Positions 45,559 through 53,654 of a DNA stretch of 64,000 bases are shown in pieces (within the stretch, counting starts at the first letter, position 1; the number at the start of each line of letters is the position of its first letter). A program made the position numbers and the translations under genes. The notes under the pieces are model-generated. The model ran no database searches. It had not been told where the DNA came from and saw only the letters and a program-made list of their open reading frames with translations. Origin of the DNA: [Mycobacterium] crassicus (lineage in GTDB: Bacteria > Actinomycetota > Actinomycetes > Mycobacteriales > Mycobacteriaceae); assembly GCF_020181615.1 (NCBI RefSeq), contig NZ_CP084029.1:888846-952845 (forward strand), read 5' to 3'.

Positions 45559-46077
45559 CTATTCCTTCCCTTCGGAACTCGGCGCGGTGGGCGCAGAGTC
45601 AAACCAGCCGAGGTCGTCGGGCACGGGACCGTCTGCGGGCTGCTTGGAATGACCCGCCTCGGCCAGCGGGATCAACCCGGGGGCGAGCGAATCGAGCACG
45701 GCCTGGTGGCCTTCGCGGTCCGCCGCCATGGCGGCGACGTGGTGGTCACGACGGGCGGGCGCGATCTTGCCGGCGCTGATCGCGGCATCGACGGCACGTT
45801 CATCGGATTCGCGTAGCTGCTGCGCCCGGGCTTCCGCGCCCGCCTGCGCTGCCGCCACGGTGGCGTCGTACTGGGCCCGGTCGACCACCGCCAGCCCAGC
45901 AGCAGCCACCGCGGCGGTGGCCTGCTCGAGCGACGGCGTGACGCTGTTGTTCACCACCACGTTGGTGTCCTCGGCGCGCTCGGCTAGAGCCTCATCGAGC
46001 GCCTGCAATGCGGTCTCGTCGTCCACGTCGGCAGCGATGCCGAGCTTCTGCACGAGGCCTTCCTTCAGGGTGGGCAT
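45559..46077 (-). CDS. Nested scaffold protein (internal start)
   Basis: In-frame ATG 46077 follows AAAGGAGGG at 46090-46082, 4 bases after its last G: a near-ideal site. The product would be 172 residues (MPTLKEGLVQKLG onward), mainly helix and Ala/Glu-rich as scaffolds are. This mirrors the lambda C/Nu3 and Mu I/Z arrangement. Confidence 0.6.
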   Translation of the reverse strand: MPTLKEGLVQKLGIAADVDDETALQALDEALAERAEDTNVVVNNSVTPSLEQATAAVAAAGLAVVDRAQYDATVAAAQAGAEARAQQLRESDERAVDAAISAGKIAPARRDHHVAAMAADREGHQAVLDSLAPGLIPLAEAGHSKQPADGPVPDDLGWFDSAPTAPSSEGKE

Positions 46078-46929
46078 AATGCCCTCCTTTCCTTCTGGGG
46101 TTTCCTCGGCCTCGGCGGCAGAGGACATCTGGGGGCGAGCTTCCTTGCGGGATGCGAACTGGATTGCTGGTTTCTCGCCAGCCGCGCGCGCGGCGACGTA
46201 TTCGACCTTGACGGCTTGGCCTTCGCCGAACTCCACGTCACCGTCGCTGGTGATGGTGTAGGGCACACGCAACAGCGTGTCGTCGTGGTCGTCCTGCACG
46301 ATCAATTCCGGTGGGTCCACGTACATTTCACGAATCCACAGGTAGTAGTCCGGTTCGGCCGTGTAGTAGGCCTTGCGGACCTGGTCGGCGGTCGTCCCGG
46401 ACTGTGCGATGGTTCCGGCTCGTGCCATGGTGGGCTCCTTTGTGGGGGCTTTCGTGTAGAGGTCGTAGAGCGATTCGAGCGTCCCGATTCCGGGGGTCAT
46501 TACGCCCAGCAGCGCCATTGCCTTCAGCACGAAGGGATGGGTATGGCCGAGCTGGCAGACGTAGTCGTGGAACCACTCACCGGATCGGTCCGGGTATGCG
46601 CTGGCAAGGACTGAGCGGCCCTCGTCGTCGGCTTCGGCGAGCCAAGCAGGGATGCCAACGAAGTCACCGACGAGTGTCTGTCCGTCATCGGTCAGCCTCA
46701 GATTGTCGACATTTCCGATCGTGGGATCGCCTTCGCCCGGTTCGCCGGTATGCCCGAACTTCAACACCGGACGCCGCACCGCCGGGCAATCCAGCGCCGC
46801 CACGGCCGCCGCGAAGTCCTCGGCGGTCGGGTGCCAGCCCTGAATATTAGAGATGTCCCAGTAACCGGACGATCCGAGTTCGACGCCGGCGACTGTGACC
46901 AGAACCGGCGTGGCCGGAACCTCTACCAC
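45559..46929 (-). CDS. Capsid maturation protease fused to scaffold (Mu gpI-like), with nested starts
   Basis: 456 residues. Residues 1-165 resemble the Mu gpI protease (SSGYWDISNIQGWHP, RPVLKFGH, SAYPDRSGEWFHDYVCQLGHTHPFVLKAMALLG). A middle segment of unknown role spans 168-283 and an alanine/glutamate-rich helical scaffold spans 285-456. Two internal in-frame ATGs, 46428 and 46077, are each preceded by AAAGGAG-type ribosome-binding sites, so shorter products are likely. The scaffold guides coat assembly and is then cut by the protease part. Confidence 0.75.
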   Translation of the reverse strand: MVEVPATPVLVTVAGVELGSSGYWDISNIQGWHPTAEDFAAAVAALDCPAVRRPVLKFGHTGEPGEGDPTIGNVDNLRLTDDGQTLVGDFVGIPAWLAEADDEGRSVLASAYPDRSGEWFHDYVCQLGHTHPFVLKAMALLGVMTPGIGTLESLYDLYTKAPTKEPTMARAGTIAQSGTTADQVRKAYYTAEPDYYLWIREMYVDPPELIVQDDHDDTLLRVPYTITSDGDVEFGEGQAVKVEYVAARAAGEKPAIQFASRKEARPQMSSAAEAEETPEGKEGIMPTLKEGLVQKLGIAADVDDETALQALDEALAERAEDTNVVVNNSVTPSLEQATAAVAAAGLAVVDRAQYDATVAAAQAGAEARAQQLRESDERAVDAAISAGKIAPARRDHHVAAMAADREGHQAVLDSLAPGLIPLAEAGHSKQPADGPVPDDLGWFDSAPTAPSSEGKE

Positions 46930-48413
46930 AGCGTCGGGTCTCCCTGCTGACTGCTTTCGGCCTTCTTGTGCACAGTCGGCCGACGCCGCGTGTGCGGTGC
47001 CACAGCCACCCGCCCGGACGTCCGGCTGCTGCTAAACGGGTGCAGCTGCTTGACCATCTGATCGACGTCGGCGACCGGATCGTGCTCAGGCTCAGGTTCG
47101 GTTGCCGGGTCAGCGTCGGGGTCGGGCCCCGGAAGGCCAGTCGCCGACCGGATGAAGGCCTCAAGTCGTGGATCAGGCGTCAACAGGCCTGCCGCAACGA
47201 GCATTTGCAGCGCCGCGGCCGTAGCGTCCTGGCGCGAACCGATCTCGTCGCAGACCAGCAACGGCGCCGGCTCATCCTCGCCAAAGTTGATGTCGACCAA
47301 GTCCTCGACGATGTGCGCCTGCGCTGTATCGCGGATGTCATCGGCAACGGTCTGCACCGACTGCACGAACGTGTCCGCCTGCACGCTGGCCAGCGCGTAA
47401 CTGCCACCCTTGCCATCGAGATTCAGGAAGTGCGCCAAAGCGACCAACGCCATTTGGTGGTCGTGGTACTCGATCGCCCGCCGCGGATCCATCGGCGTGC
47501 CATTAGGCGAGGCGACGACGAACGTCTCACCATGCGTCAGCGCCAGGCCGGCAGACTCGCCACCTCGATACGCCGACGCAATGTCGCGCAGTTCGTCGAT
47601 GCGCTCCTGGTCGTCAGACTCGGTGTCGTTGGCCGTGATCACCGGCACGCCGATACCGTGCCGGCGCGCCGCCGCGGCCTCGATGCGCATCAGCTCGTCC
47701 TTGAGCTTCCAGTGCTTGTACGCCGGCCGCAACAGACTGTTGCCGATCCACACACCGGGGTCCGGCTCGTGCAAATACACGACCAGGCGCCCAACTGGGA
47801 GTACCGAGTCCATCGGCCCGCCGGTGGGGATGGCCATTCCGTTCGGCGTCACAGTGAACGCACTGGCTGGCTGCTGCTCGATCGACACCAACCCGCCGTC
47901 TCGGGCCACATTCCACTTCGAGATCGTCGACTGCGGGCGCGGCGCCAGCTTGCGTAGGACGGCGCGTGTGTTCGCGCCTTCGCCTTCGATCCGGTAGATC
48001 TGCTCGAACACAGCGTGTCCGTATCGCAGCGACATAAGTGCCTGCTGCAGGTGTTTGTCCCAAGAAAATCGGCCGCGCGTACGAGGTGGTGGCTTCGACG
48101 CCGCTTGCTCTTCGTCGGCTCCCTCGATCGGCAGGCCGAGATTCCGCGCGACGAACGCGGTTACCGCGTCGCTAGCCCCGTTGCTCCGGATCCGCCACGT
48201 GGTTCGGCGGATGGGCAGCCCAATCGCCCTGAGGACCGACGAGATTCGGGCGTCCTCCCGAACCATCCGCGTGTACGTCCAGACCGACACCGGCCAGATC
48301 AGGTCCGTTGTCTGCTCGAACTGGTCCAGCGAGCCACCCCAGCCCATCGCGCCGGCCGAACTGACGATGTAGCCCTTTTCGGTGCGGGGCGCAGCGGTCT
48401 TTTTCAGTGCCAT
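46923..48413 (-). CDS. Portal protein (DUF935 / Mu gp29-like)
   Basis: 496 residues. WTYTRMVREDARISSVLRAIGLPIRRTTW and LRYGHAVFEQIY are the early portal-type segments, followed by a long helical crown region and an acidic C-terminal third. It directly follows terminase and precedes the gpI-like protease, the Mu-like head order. Twelve copies should form the DNA channel at the head vertex. Confidence 0.8.
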   Translation of the reverse strand: MALKKTAAPRTEKGYIVSSAGAMGWGGSLDQFEQTTDLIWPVSVWTYTRMVREDARISSVLRAIGLPIRRTTWRIRSNGASDAVTAFVARNLGLPIEGADEEQAASKPPPRTRGRFSWDKHLQQALMSLRYGHAVFEQIYRIEGEGANTRAVLRKLAPRPQSTISKWNVARDGGLVSIEQQPASAFTVTPNGMAIPTGGPMDSVLPVGRLVVYLHEPDPGVWIGNSLLRPAYKHWKLKDELMRIEAAAARRHGIGVPVITANDTESDDQERIDELRDIASAYRGGESAGLALTHGETFVVASPNGTPMDPRRAIEYHDHQMALVALAHFLNLDGKGGSYALASVQADTFVQSVQTVADDIRDTAQAHIVEDLVDINFGEDEPAPLLVCDEIGSRQDATAAALQMLVAAGLLTPDPRLEAFIRSATGLPGPDPDADPATEPEPEHDPVADVDQMVKQLHPFSSSRTSGRVAVAPHTRRRPTVHKKAESSQQGDPTLW

Positions 48414-48426
48414 CGTCGCCCCTTTC

Positions 48427-50142
48427 TCAGAATGCTGCTGTCATTGCGTCGAATTCGGTCTTGTGCGTGCGTTTCTCGCTGCCTTTCGCACCAGTGCGCG
48501 GTCGCGCGGCCGGCCGCTTCGCCTTGGCGCCGAACTTGCGGAGCGCCCAGTGCGCCATCGACGCCCCCACCAACGGGATGGCGACACCGGCCTCGTCTTC
48601 AGCCCAGAGCGAGTCGCCCCCCGGTAGTTCCTTTAGCGACGCACTCGCGACCGCGTCGTTGAGCAGTTCCTGATCGCTGTGCGACAGCAGACCGGCCAGG
48701 GCGTCGGAGTAGAACCCGTTGAACGACAGGGCCATATCCCCGGTATTCATCACCACCGGCTCGATTCCCGCGGCAATCAGGAGCGGTTCCAGCACGATCG
48801 CGCCGTTCTTGCGGTCCAGCACCAGGGCCACCGGATTCCACTCCGTCACCTTGGTGACCAGGTATTCGGCGATCTCTGTGTGCGTCCCACTGCGCAGGGG
48901 CCCCACTTCGACGTGGATACGAGCGCCGTCGGCGGTCGTTTGCGCCGCCACGATCGACCAGCGGCGCTTGTTGCGCGACTGCCGTACCGCGATGGTCCGT
49001 GCGCCGGTCAGCTGGGCATCAGGGTTACGCATGTCGGTCCACACCGCCTCGGGGATCGGCGAACCGATCTCGTCCTCGTCGGGCGGGTAATCACCCAGGC
49101 CCAGGTAGTCCGCGTCGAAGATCGCCCGCTGCTCGACCGTCTTGGCCTTCTGCCACTTCGATCGAATCTCGCGCTCGTTGGTGGCCACGCCGTACGACGG
49201 CTGCGCCAAGACCCACGCCTCCGGGTCATCACGCCGCATGCCGCGCGGCGCCGCGTAGAGCGCGTAGTACAGGTCCGGCGCCCGCTTGTGCCCCAGCCGA
49301 TGCAGGCCGGCCAGCGCATGGCACTTCGGGTGCACCGCGGCCACCGGTGCGGTCGAAATGTAGATCGTCTGCGGGTTCTTGGCCGCCGACTGCGCGCCCG
49401 TCAGGTTCGCTTCTTCGCCCGGATCGAGGTCGTACGCCTCATCCAGGATCAGCAGGTCGATCTCGGTGTAACCACGCCCGAAGTCCTGCGAGCGAGGCCC
49501 GAACTCGACCTCGCACGTGATCACGCTCGGATTCCGCGGATCGCACAGCTTGATCGAGCCCCGGTTGCCCGCCTTCGACGGCTTCTCGTACAGCCGCCGC
49601 TTCAACCACGGCACCCGATTGATCACCGCCACAACGCGCTTCCACACGTCGTACGCCGTCGCCCACCGCTGCGCGCAGTAGATGATCCGCGCGTCCCGCA
49701 GCACGAACATGTGGAACAAGATCAACAGCACCACCAGCAGCGTCTTGCCCTGCTGCCGTGTGCATTCGATGCACACATCGCGGTGGGTCCAGAGGCTGAT
49801 CGGCTCGCGGCCCTCGCGCGCGGCGTCCTCGACCTCCTCCGGCGTCGGCGGCTGCACCGACTTGATCGCCTGGATAGACCGCCACTGCCACGGCATCTGC
49901 CGCATCCCGATGTCCGCACCGAACCGGCCACACCGGTCAGCCTGGGTCGCCTCGTCGCCGTCGTGCTTCGACTCGAACTCGGGTATCTGACGGCCTTTGA
50001 GCCGCGGCCATGACCCGACCCACTCCGGCCACTGCGGCCGATCCGGCTTGCGGTTCGGCGGACGCTTCGGAGTCGGGGTGCTCTTCTTCGGCGTCGGAGC
50101 CGTGCGCGGCCTAGTAGCGGTCGAGCGGGTCGCCGGAGTCAT
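48427..50142 (-). CDS. terL: Terminase large subunit
   Basis: 571 residues. A Pro/Thr/Lys-rich N-terminal tail precedes the ATPase domain with the Walker A-type ECTRQQGKT and Walker B LLILDEAYD, then STAP coupling motif, and a C-terminal nuclease domain with VALVLDRKNGA acidic segment. It pumps DNA into the procapsid and cuts it. It overlaps the small subunit by 32 bases. Confidence 0.9.
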   Translation of the reverse strand: MTPATRSTATRPRTAPTPKKSTPTPKRPPNRKPDRPQWPEWVGSWPRLKGRQIPEFESKHDGDEATQADRCGRFGADIGMRQMPWQWRSIQAIKSVQPPTPEEVEDAAREGREPISLWTHRDVCIECTRQQGKTLLVVLLILFHMFVLRDARIIYCAQRWATAYDVWKRVVAVINRVPWLKRRLYEKPSKAGNRGSIKLCDPRNPSVITCEVEFGPRSQDFGRGYTEIDLLILDEAYDLDPGEEANLTGAQSAAKNPQTIYISTAPVAAVHPKCHALAGLHRLGHKRAPDLYYALYAAPRGMRRDDPEAWVLAQPSYGVATNEREIRSKWQKAKTVEQRAIFDADYLGLGDYPPDEDEIGSPIPEAVWTDMRNPDAQLTGARTIAVRQSRNKRRWSIVAAQTTADGARIHVEVGPLRSGTHTEIAEYLVTKVTEWNPVALVLDRKNGAIVLEPLLIAAGIEPVVMNTGDMALSFNGFYSDALAGLLSHSDQELLNDAVASASLKELPGGDSLWAEDEAGVAIPLVGASMAHWALRKFGAKAKRPAARPRTGAKGSEKRTHKTEFDAMTAAF

Positions 50143-50530
50143 CGTTGCCCATCGGGATCGCCGCCCGCTGCCGGTGAATCTCGGCCAGCATCCGCCGCAG
50201 CTGCTCTGCCTGAGCCCGCACTTCGCGCAGCGGATCGTTCACCACGACCTCCACCGTCTTGGCCCCGATCTTGACCTTTAGCCAGGCGTCGCGGTCGCCC
50301 GCGTGCAGCGCGTGCAGGCGTTCGAGGTAGTCCGCGATGTGGCCGGCCTGCTCGATCAGGAATCGCAGCGCGTACGGGTCGTTGTCCTTCGCCAGCTCGG
50401 CGACCAGGCGCTGGCCAGCGGTCGGGACAGCGGCTTTCGTCGGCGCGGACCGCTTGGCCGGCGCCCGCTTGCGCGGCTTCGCGGTGTTTGCTGGCTCCGC
50501 CGTGGAGTTTGCTGACTGGCGGGCTGTCAC
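50111..50530 (-). CDS. terS: Terminase small subunit
   Basis: 139 residues. Basic Ala/Lys-rich N-terminal tail (about 1-38), then helical body (GQRLVAELAKDNDPYALRFLIEQAGHIADYLERLHAL) that should form the DNA-recognising ring. Position just upstream of the large subunit supports the call. It recognises the packaging site, probably in the adjacent gap. Confidence 0.8.
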   Translation of the reverse strand: MTARQSANSTAEPANTAKPRKRAPAKRSAPTKAAVPTAGQRLVAELAKDNDPYALRFLIEQAGHIADYLERLHALHAGDRDAWLKVKIGAKTVEVVVNDPLREVRAQAEQLRRMLAEIHRQRAAIPMGNDDSGDPLDRY

Positions 50531-50693
50531 GATTTTTCACCGTCCGAAAAAAAATCCTGACGCGGGCCCCGGGGGTCAGGCTGGGGGCCCCCTCCGATAT
50601 TTTGAGGGTGGCGGGGCTTGGCAGGTCTCTGACCTGCATGTTTCCGGATTTGTGGACCGTTTCGGGTTGTCGGATCGTGCCTGGTCGGCGTGT
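50531..50693. other. Candidate packaging (cos) region
   Basis: Gap upstream of terS without a gene. It holds an A8 run (50547-50554), a hairpin CCTGAC...GTCAGG (50556-50580), a perfect palindrome GGGGGCCCCC (50583-50592) and GCAGGTC-TCT-GACCTGC (50621-50637). Dense symmetry beside terS and an HNH nuclease suggests the terminase recognition or cutting site. The exact overhang cannot be placed. Confidence 0.4.
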
Positions 50694-51146
50694 TCACCAG
50701 CTCATCGCCGTCCGCGCCGAGGTCGGAGGTGTTTGCTGGCGGTTTGCCGGTGTTTGCTGGCGGGTGGCGTACCACTCCTTGGCTGCTTGGGCCATCTGCC
50801 AGGGGCGTTCGGCTTTGCAGCGGGCGAGGACGACGTCGCGGCCGGGGTCGATCGTGACCACCTGCGCGCCGAGGGCGCGGTAGCGGTCGAGCAGCGCGGG
50901 GCTGGGGGTGGCGTGGATGACGTAGACGTCGTGCTCGCCGACCTGCGTGACGGCGGTGTCGATGGCGGCCTGGCGCGCGGCCTTGGCGACGGTCTGCACG
51001 TGGCGTGGTTGCCGGTGCGGGTCGGTGGTGGGCGTGAGCGCGGCGGCGATGGCGTCGAGGTCGATGGTGATGTCGCCGGGTCGGGCGTGCTGGTGCATCC
51101 AGGTGGTCTTGCCGGCCGCCGGTGGGCCGGTGATCAGGTAGAGCAT
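50694..51146 (-). CDS. P-loop kinase (polynucleotide kinase-like)
   Basis: 150 residues from ATG 51146, overlapping the HNH stop by one base. LITGPPAAGKTTW is a clear Walker A; DLDAIAAAL and VIHATPS fit a nucleotide or nucleic-acid kinase of the T4 Pnk/AAA_33 type, with an Arg-containing lid (LARCKAERPW). The C-terminus has two QQTPAN-like repeats. It may repair or process DNA ends next to HNH and terminase. Confidence 0.7.
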   Translation of the reverse strand: MLYLITGPPAAGKTTWMHQHARPGDITIDLDAIAAALTPTTDPHRQPRHVQTVAKAARQAAIDTAVTQVGEHDVYVIHATPSPALLDRYRALGAQVVTIDPGRDVVLARCKAERPWQMAQAAKEWYATRQQTPANRQQTPPTSARTAMSW

Positions 51147-51526
51147 CACCAGTCCATCGCGTAGTTGGTGGTGTCGGCGTCGGCCGGGTGGTCGGTGAGG
51201 GCGAGTGTGGCGGTCCACTGTGATGGGTGGACGCCGAGGATGGCGGGGCGTTCGTGGTCGCGCATTCCGTCGCCGCGTTGGCTGTTGCAGTTGCCGTGTA
51301 GGAGCCGGTCGGCGCGGGTGCCGCCGAAGGCGCGGGCCTTGCTGTGGTCGGCGCCGAGCTGCTTGCTGTCCCAGTTGTTGACGAGCCGTGGGGCTTTGAA
51401 CATGGGCAGGCCGCACCACCAGCAGAGGGTTCCGTCTACGTGCTGACGCAGTAGGCGTGCGGCGTCTTGCTGGTGCTGCCACCCGAGGCCACGTTGCGTG
51501 GTGGTCTTACTTGGCGTCCTGGGCAT
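51146..51526 (-). CDS. HNH endonuclease near terminase
   Basis: 126 residues. CWWCGLP, then ADHSKARAFGG, then LHGNCNSQRGDG give a zinc-ribbon HNH nuclease. HNH proteins next to terminase are needed for packaging in several long-tailed phages, so this one is probably part of the DNA packaging machine. Coupled by overlap to the kinase. Confidence 0.75.
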   Translation of the reverse strand: MPRTPSKTTTQRGLGWQHQQDAARLLRQHVDGTLCWWCGLPMFKAPRLVNNWDSKQLGADHSKARAFGGTRADRLLHGNCNSQRGDGMRDHERPAILGVHPSQWTATLALTDHPADADTTNYAMDW

Positions 51527-51529
51527 GGT

Positions 51530-52153
51530 TCATGCCGCGCTCACTTGCATGGTCCAGCCGCCTTGGTCGTCGGTGGTGATGTCGACGTGTTGGGCGCGGC
51601 CGGTGGTGGCGGTGTCGACGATTGCGGCGATGAGTGCTTTGGCCCAAGCGGGTGCTTTCGCTGGGTTCTTCAGGTGTTGCGCAATTTGCTCGGGTGGGCG
51701 TTGGGTCCAGTCGCCGAGGTCTCGCATGAGGGTTGCGCCGTTGAGGGTGACGATCATGTTGCCGGCGAGGCTGCCTTCGGGGATGGACGGCCGGGGCCCG
51801 GGTGCTGATGCTGGTGCTGGTGCTGCGGGCACCGGTGCCGGGGCAGGGTTGGGTCCGCGGCGCGCTCGTCGTGCGGCGGTCTCGGCCTTGCGGATCGTGG
51901 CGGCGCCGCTCTTGCCGGCCTTCTCCATGACGTCGACGATGGCTTCGGCGACCAGGCGGGCGATGTTGGCGTGTGGCAGGCCGGCGTCTTCGGCGAAGTG
52001 GCGGGTCATCTCGTCGGGCATGGTGCTGTTGCCGAACATGGCGTGCGGTAGTGCGATGGGGCCGTCGCCGGAGCCTGGGTGGATTAGGCCGGTGGTGAAG
52101 GCTTGTTCGAGTAGGTCGACGAGTGGTCGGTCGGCTGGTTTGGTCTTGGGCAT
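51530..52153 (-). CDS. Unknown protein with Pro/Ala linker
   Basis: 207 residues from ATG 52153; GGGGAG lies upstream. An N-terminal helical domain (HIARLVAEAIVDVMEKAGKSG-like region, about 60-95) is joined by a PAPAPVPAAPAPASAP linker to a C-terminal domain (about 130-207). A longer frame extends to 52645 but overlaps the antisense toxin gene and the terminators, so I reject that start. No family recognised. Confidence 0.6.
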   Translation of the reverse strand: MPKTKPADRPLVDLLEQAFTTGLIHPGSGDGPIALPHAMFGNSTMPDEMTRHFAEDAGLPHANIARLVAEAIVDVMEKAGKSGAATIRKAETAARRARRGPNPAPAPVPAAPAPASAPGPRPSIPEGSLAGNMIVTLNGATLMRDLGDWTQRPPEQIAQHLKNPAKAPAWAKALIAAIVDTATTGRAQHVDITTDDQGGWTMQVSAA

Positions 52154-52193
52154 GGTTGCTCCCCGGGGTGGGCTGTGGGGTGGTGGTGTGACG

Positions 52194-52266
52194 CGCCCCC
52201 GGTGGTGTGGGCACACCGGGGGCGTGGGCTGCAAATGGCGAAACCCCCAGCGTGGTGGGGGTTTTT
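52194..52266. terminator. Tandem hairpin terminators
   Basis: CGCCCCCGGTG...CACCGGGGGCG (52194-52224) is followed by AAACCCCCA-GCGTGG-TGGGGGTTT with TTTTT (52241-52266). The second has a T-tract on the plus strand. They isolate the late leftward genes from the toxin-antitoxin pair and early operon. The rest of the 288-bp gap has the promoter and operators below. Confidence 0.7.
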
Positions 52267-52389
52267 GGGCAGCGTCATGGACTGCTGTGGTGAAGTATAT
52301 GCAGGTCAGGGGCTTGTTGCCATTTTGGTGGTTGGGTGGCGTGTCGGTGTGGGGTGGTGTGGCGGTTGGTTGGGGCGTACCATTTCGGA

Positions 52390-52441
52390 TATGTAATACA
52401 TACCCGTTGACAATGCCGAGTATGTAGTGCATACTCGATAC
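52390..52441 (+). promoter_or_regulatory. Leaderless promoter with two palindromic operators for the toxin-antitoxin pair
   Basis: TTGACA (52407-52412), 17-bp spacer, CATACT (52430-52435), so transcription should start at about 52442, exactly the ATG. TATGTAATACATA (52390-52402, perfect, odd centre) covers the upstream side, and AGTATGTAGTGCATACT (52419-52435, one mismatch) covers the spacer and -10. A ribbon-helix-helix antitoxin binding here would repress its own operon. Confidence 0.75.
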
Positions 52442-52678
52442 ATGGCACGGATCAAGCTCACCGCGAAAGCCCGCAAGCGCATCGGCAACAAGCGCAACCT
52501 GATCGCCGCGCTGCGCAACGCCGGGATGCCGCTGCTGATCGACGGCAACCGGGCCTACTTCATCGGCACCGATGAGCGTGGCCGCCGCTTCGAGCTGATC
52601 CTCGTGGTCGACGACCGCGACGCCGACCTGTGGATCGCCATCCACGCCATGCCCACCAACTACCGGAAGAACTGGTGA
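52442..52678 (+). CDS. Toxin-like small protein (BrnT/RelE-style)
   Basis: 78 residues from ATG 52442; an in-frame GTG at 52427 lies inside the -10 region and is rejected. Basic N-terminal helix (RIKLTAKARKRIGNKRNLIAAL), then beta strands AYFIGTDERGRRFELILVVDD and DLWIAIHAMP, ending in basic/aromatic NYRKNW. The size, basic charge and strand order resemble BrnT-type RNase toxins, but the catalytic residues are not clear. It is followed by a DNA-binding antitoxin-like gene. Confidence 0.55.
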   Translation: MARIKLTAKARKRIGNKRNLIAALRNAGMPLLIDGNRAYFIGTDERGRRFELILVVDDRDADLWIAIHAMPTNYRKNW

Positions 52679-53037
52679 TCACCATGAACAGGCAGAAGAT
52701 CGACCCGGCCGCGGTGCACTTCGACGACGACACCGTGGTGGAGGACATCGACCTGGCCGAGGAAGAGATCATCGTCGACGGCGAGCGCCTGACCGACGAG
52801 CGGGCCGACGCGATCGCAGCCGATGTGCTGGCGAAGGTGCGGGCCCGCACCCTGGTGCCCGGCGGTAAGTCACTATCGGGTGAGGGGAAGCATTCACCGG
52901 TGGTGCAGGTACGGGTGAGTGAGTCGACTCGGGATGCGCTGCAGGCGATCGCTGAGCATCGGAAGATGAGCGTGTCGAAGCTGTCGCGGCAGGTGCTTGA
53001 CGCCTTCGTGGAGAGCCAAACGGCTGGGCTGGCCTAG
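52675..53037 (+). CDS. Ribbon-helix-helix antitoxin-like protein
   Basis: 120 residues from GTG 52675 (GGAAG 5 bases upstream, 4-base overlap with the toxin stop); ATG 52684 is the alternative. The N-terminal half is very acidic (DDDTVVEDIDLAEEEIIVDGE) and could mask a basic toxin. The C-terminal VVQVRVSESTRDALQAIAEHRKMSVSKLSRQVLDAF is a clear ribbon-helix-helix DNA-binding domain. Toxin-first order is as in brnTA. Confidence 0.65.
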   Translation: MITMNRQKIDPAAVHFDDDTVVEDIDLAEEEIIVDGERLTDERADAIAADVLAKVRARTLVPGGKSLSGEGKHSPVVQVRVSESTRDALQAIAEHRKMSVSKLSRQVLDAFVESQTAGLA

Positions 53038-53040
53038 CTG

Positions 53041-53310
53041 CTAGTCACCGGCTTGGGGCTCATCGGGTCCCTCGCCTGGCATGGGGTCGCCGAAGATGTA
53101 ATGGCAGGCCCACTGGTAGAACTCGGCGTGGCCAGCGGGGTTGTCTTCGCAGAGTCGTAGCCAGCCCCGGAGTTCGTAGAGCTTGTTGCTGTCGTCGCGC
53201 ATCCGGTCTGCTCGGTCACGCTCCACCTGGAGATCACGCTGGGCCATCATCGCTTCGACCTGCGACCGGAACGGCTCCGGCAACTCCGGCCTGGCAATCT
53301 CATCGCTCAT
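53041..53310 (-). CDS. Small early protein, unknown
   Basis: 89 residues from ATG 53310, overlapping the upstream stop (ATGA). Charged helix in the first half (MMAQRDLQVERDRADRMRDDSNKLYELRGWLRL), aromatic/Cys segment HAEFYQWACHYIF, acidic tail. It converges tail-to-tail with the antitoxin gene, 3 bp apart, so it ends the early leftward operon. Confidence 0.55.
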   Translation of the reverse strand: MSDEIARPELPEPFRSQVEAMMAQRDLQVERDRADRMRDDSNKLYELRGWLRLCEDNPAGHAEFYQWACHYIFGDPMPGEGPDEPQAGD

Positions 53311-53654
53311 CCCGCAGTCCCATCCGTTCCGTTCTGGCGGGCTGGTAGCGCAGGCGGTACGACTTCGCCGTCGAGAGTTGGGCGCCACGGTTGCTGCTGG
53401 GTGAGCAGCACGACGGGGCTAGTTGGCCTGTTCTTGTCGGCCTCCCGGTAACGCTGCGCTGGTTTGTCGTAGGCGCGCCCGCCGTCTCCCGCGTACTCGT
53501 CCGGGTCGGCGCAGAATTCGTTGCTGACCTCGACGTGTATCAGCTCCGCGTGCTCTGGCATGTACTCGATGTTCTCGTTCTCGATGACCACTGGCAGGTC
53601 GAGGACTGCTGGTCCGAAGCGCTGGAGCGCTGTGATCAGCTCACGGACGTTCAT
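53307..53654 (-). CDS. Small phage protein, unknown
   Basis: 115 residues. N-terminal VRELITALQRFGPAVLDLPVVIENENIEYMPEHAELIHVEV resembles small phage proteins of mixed alpha/beta type. No catalytic motif. Overlaps both neighbours by ATGA-type junctions, so it is part of the coupled early operon. Confidence 0.6.
   Translation of the reverse strand: MNVRELITALQRFGPAVLDLPVVIENENIEYMPEHAELIHVEVSNEFCADPDEYAGDGGRAYDKPAQRYREADKNRPTSPVVLLTQQQPWRPTLDGEVVPPALPARQNGTDGTAG

Noticed and set aside
48679..50013. 444-codon plus-strand frame across the terminase large subunit
   Set aside because: It is antisense to terL, Arg-rich and without motifs.
52154..52645. 5' extension of the 207-residue gene to 52645
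   Set aside because: It would cross two terminator hairpins and run antisense through the toxin gene; ATG 52153 has a proper ribosome-binding site.
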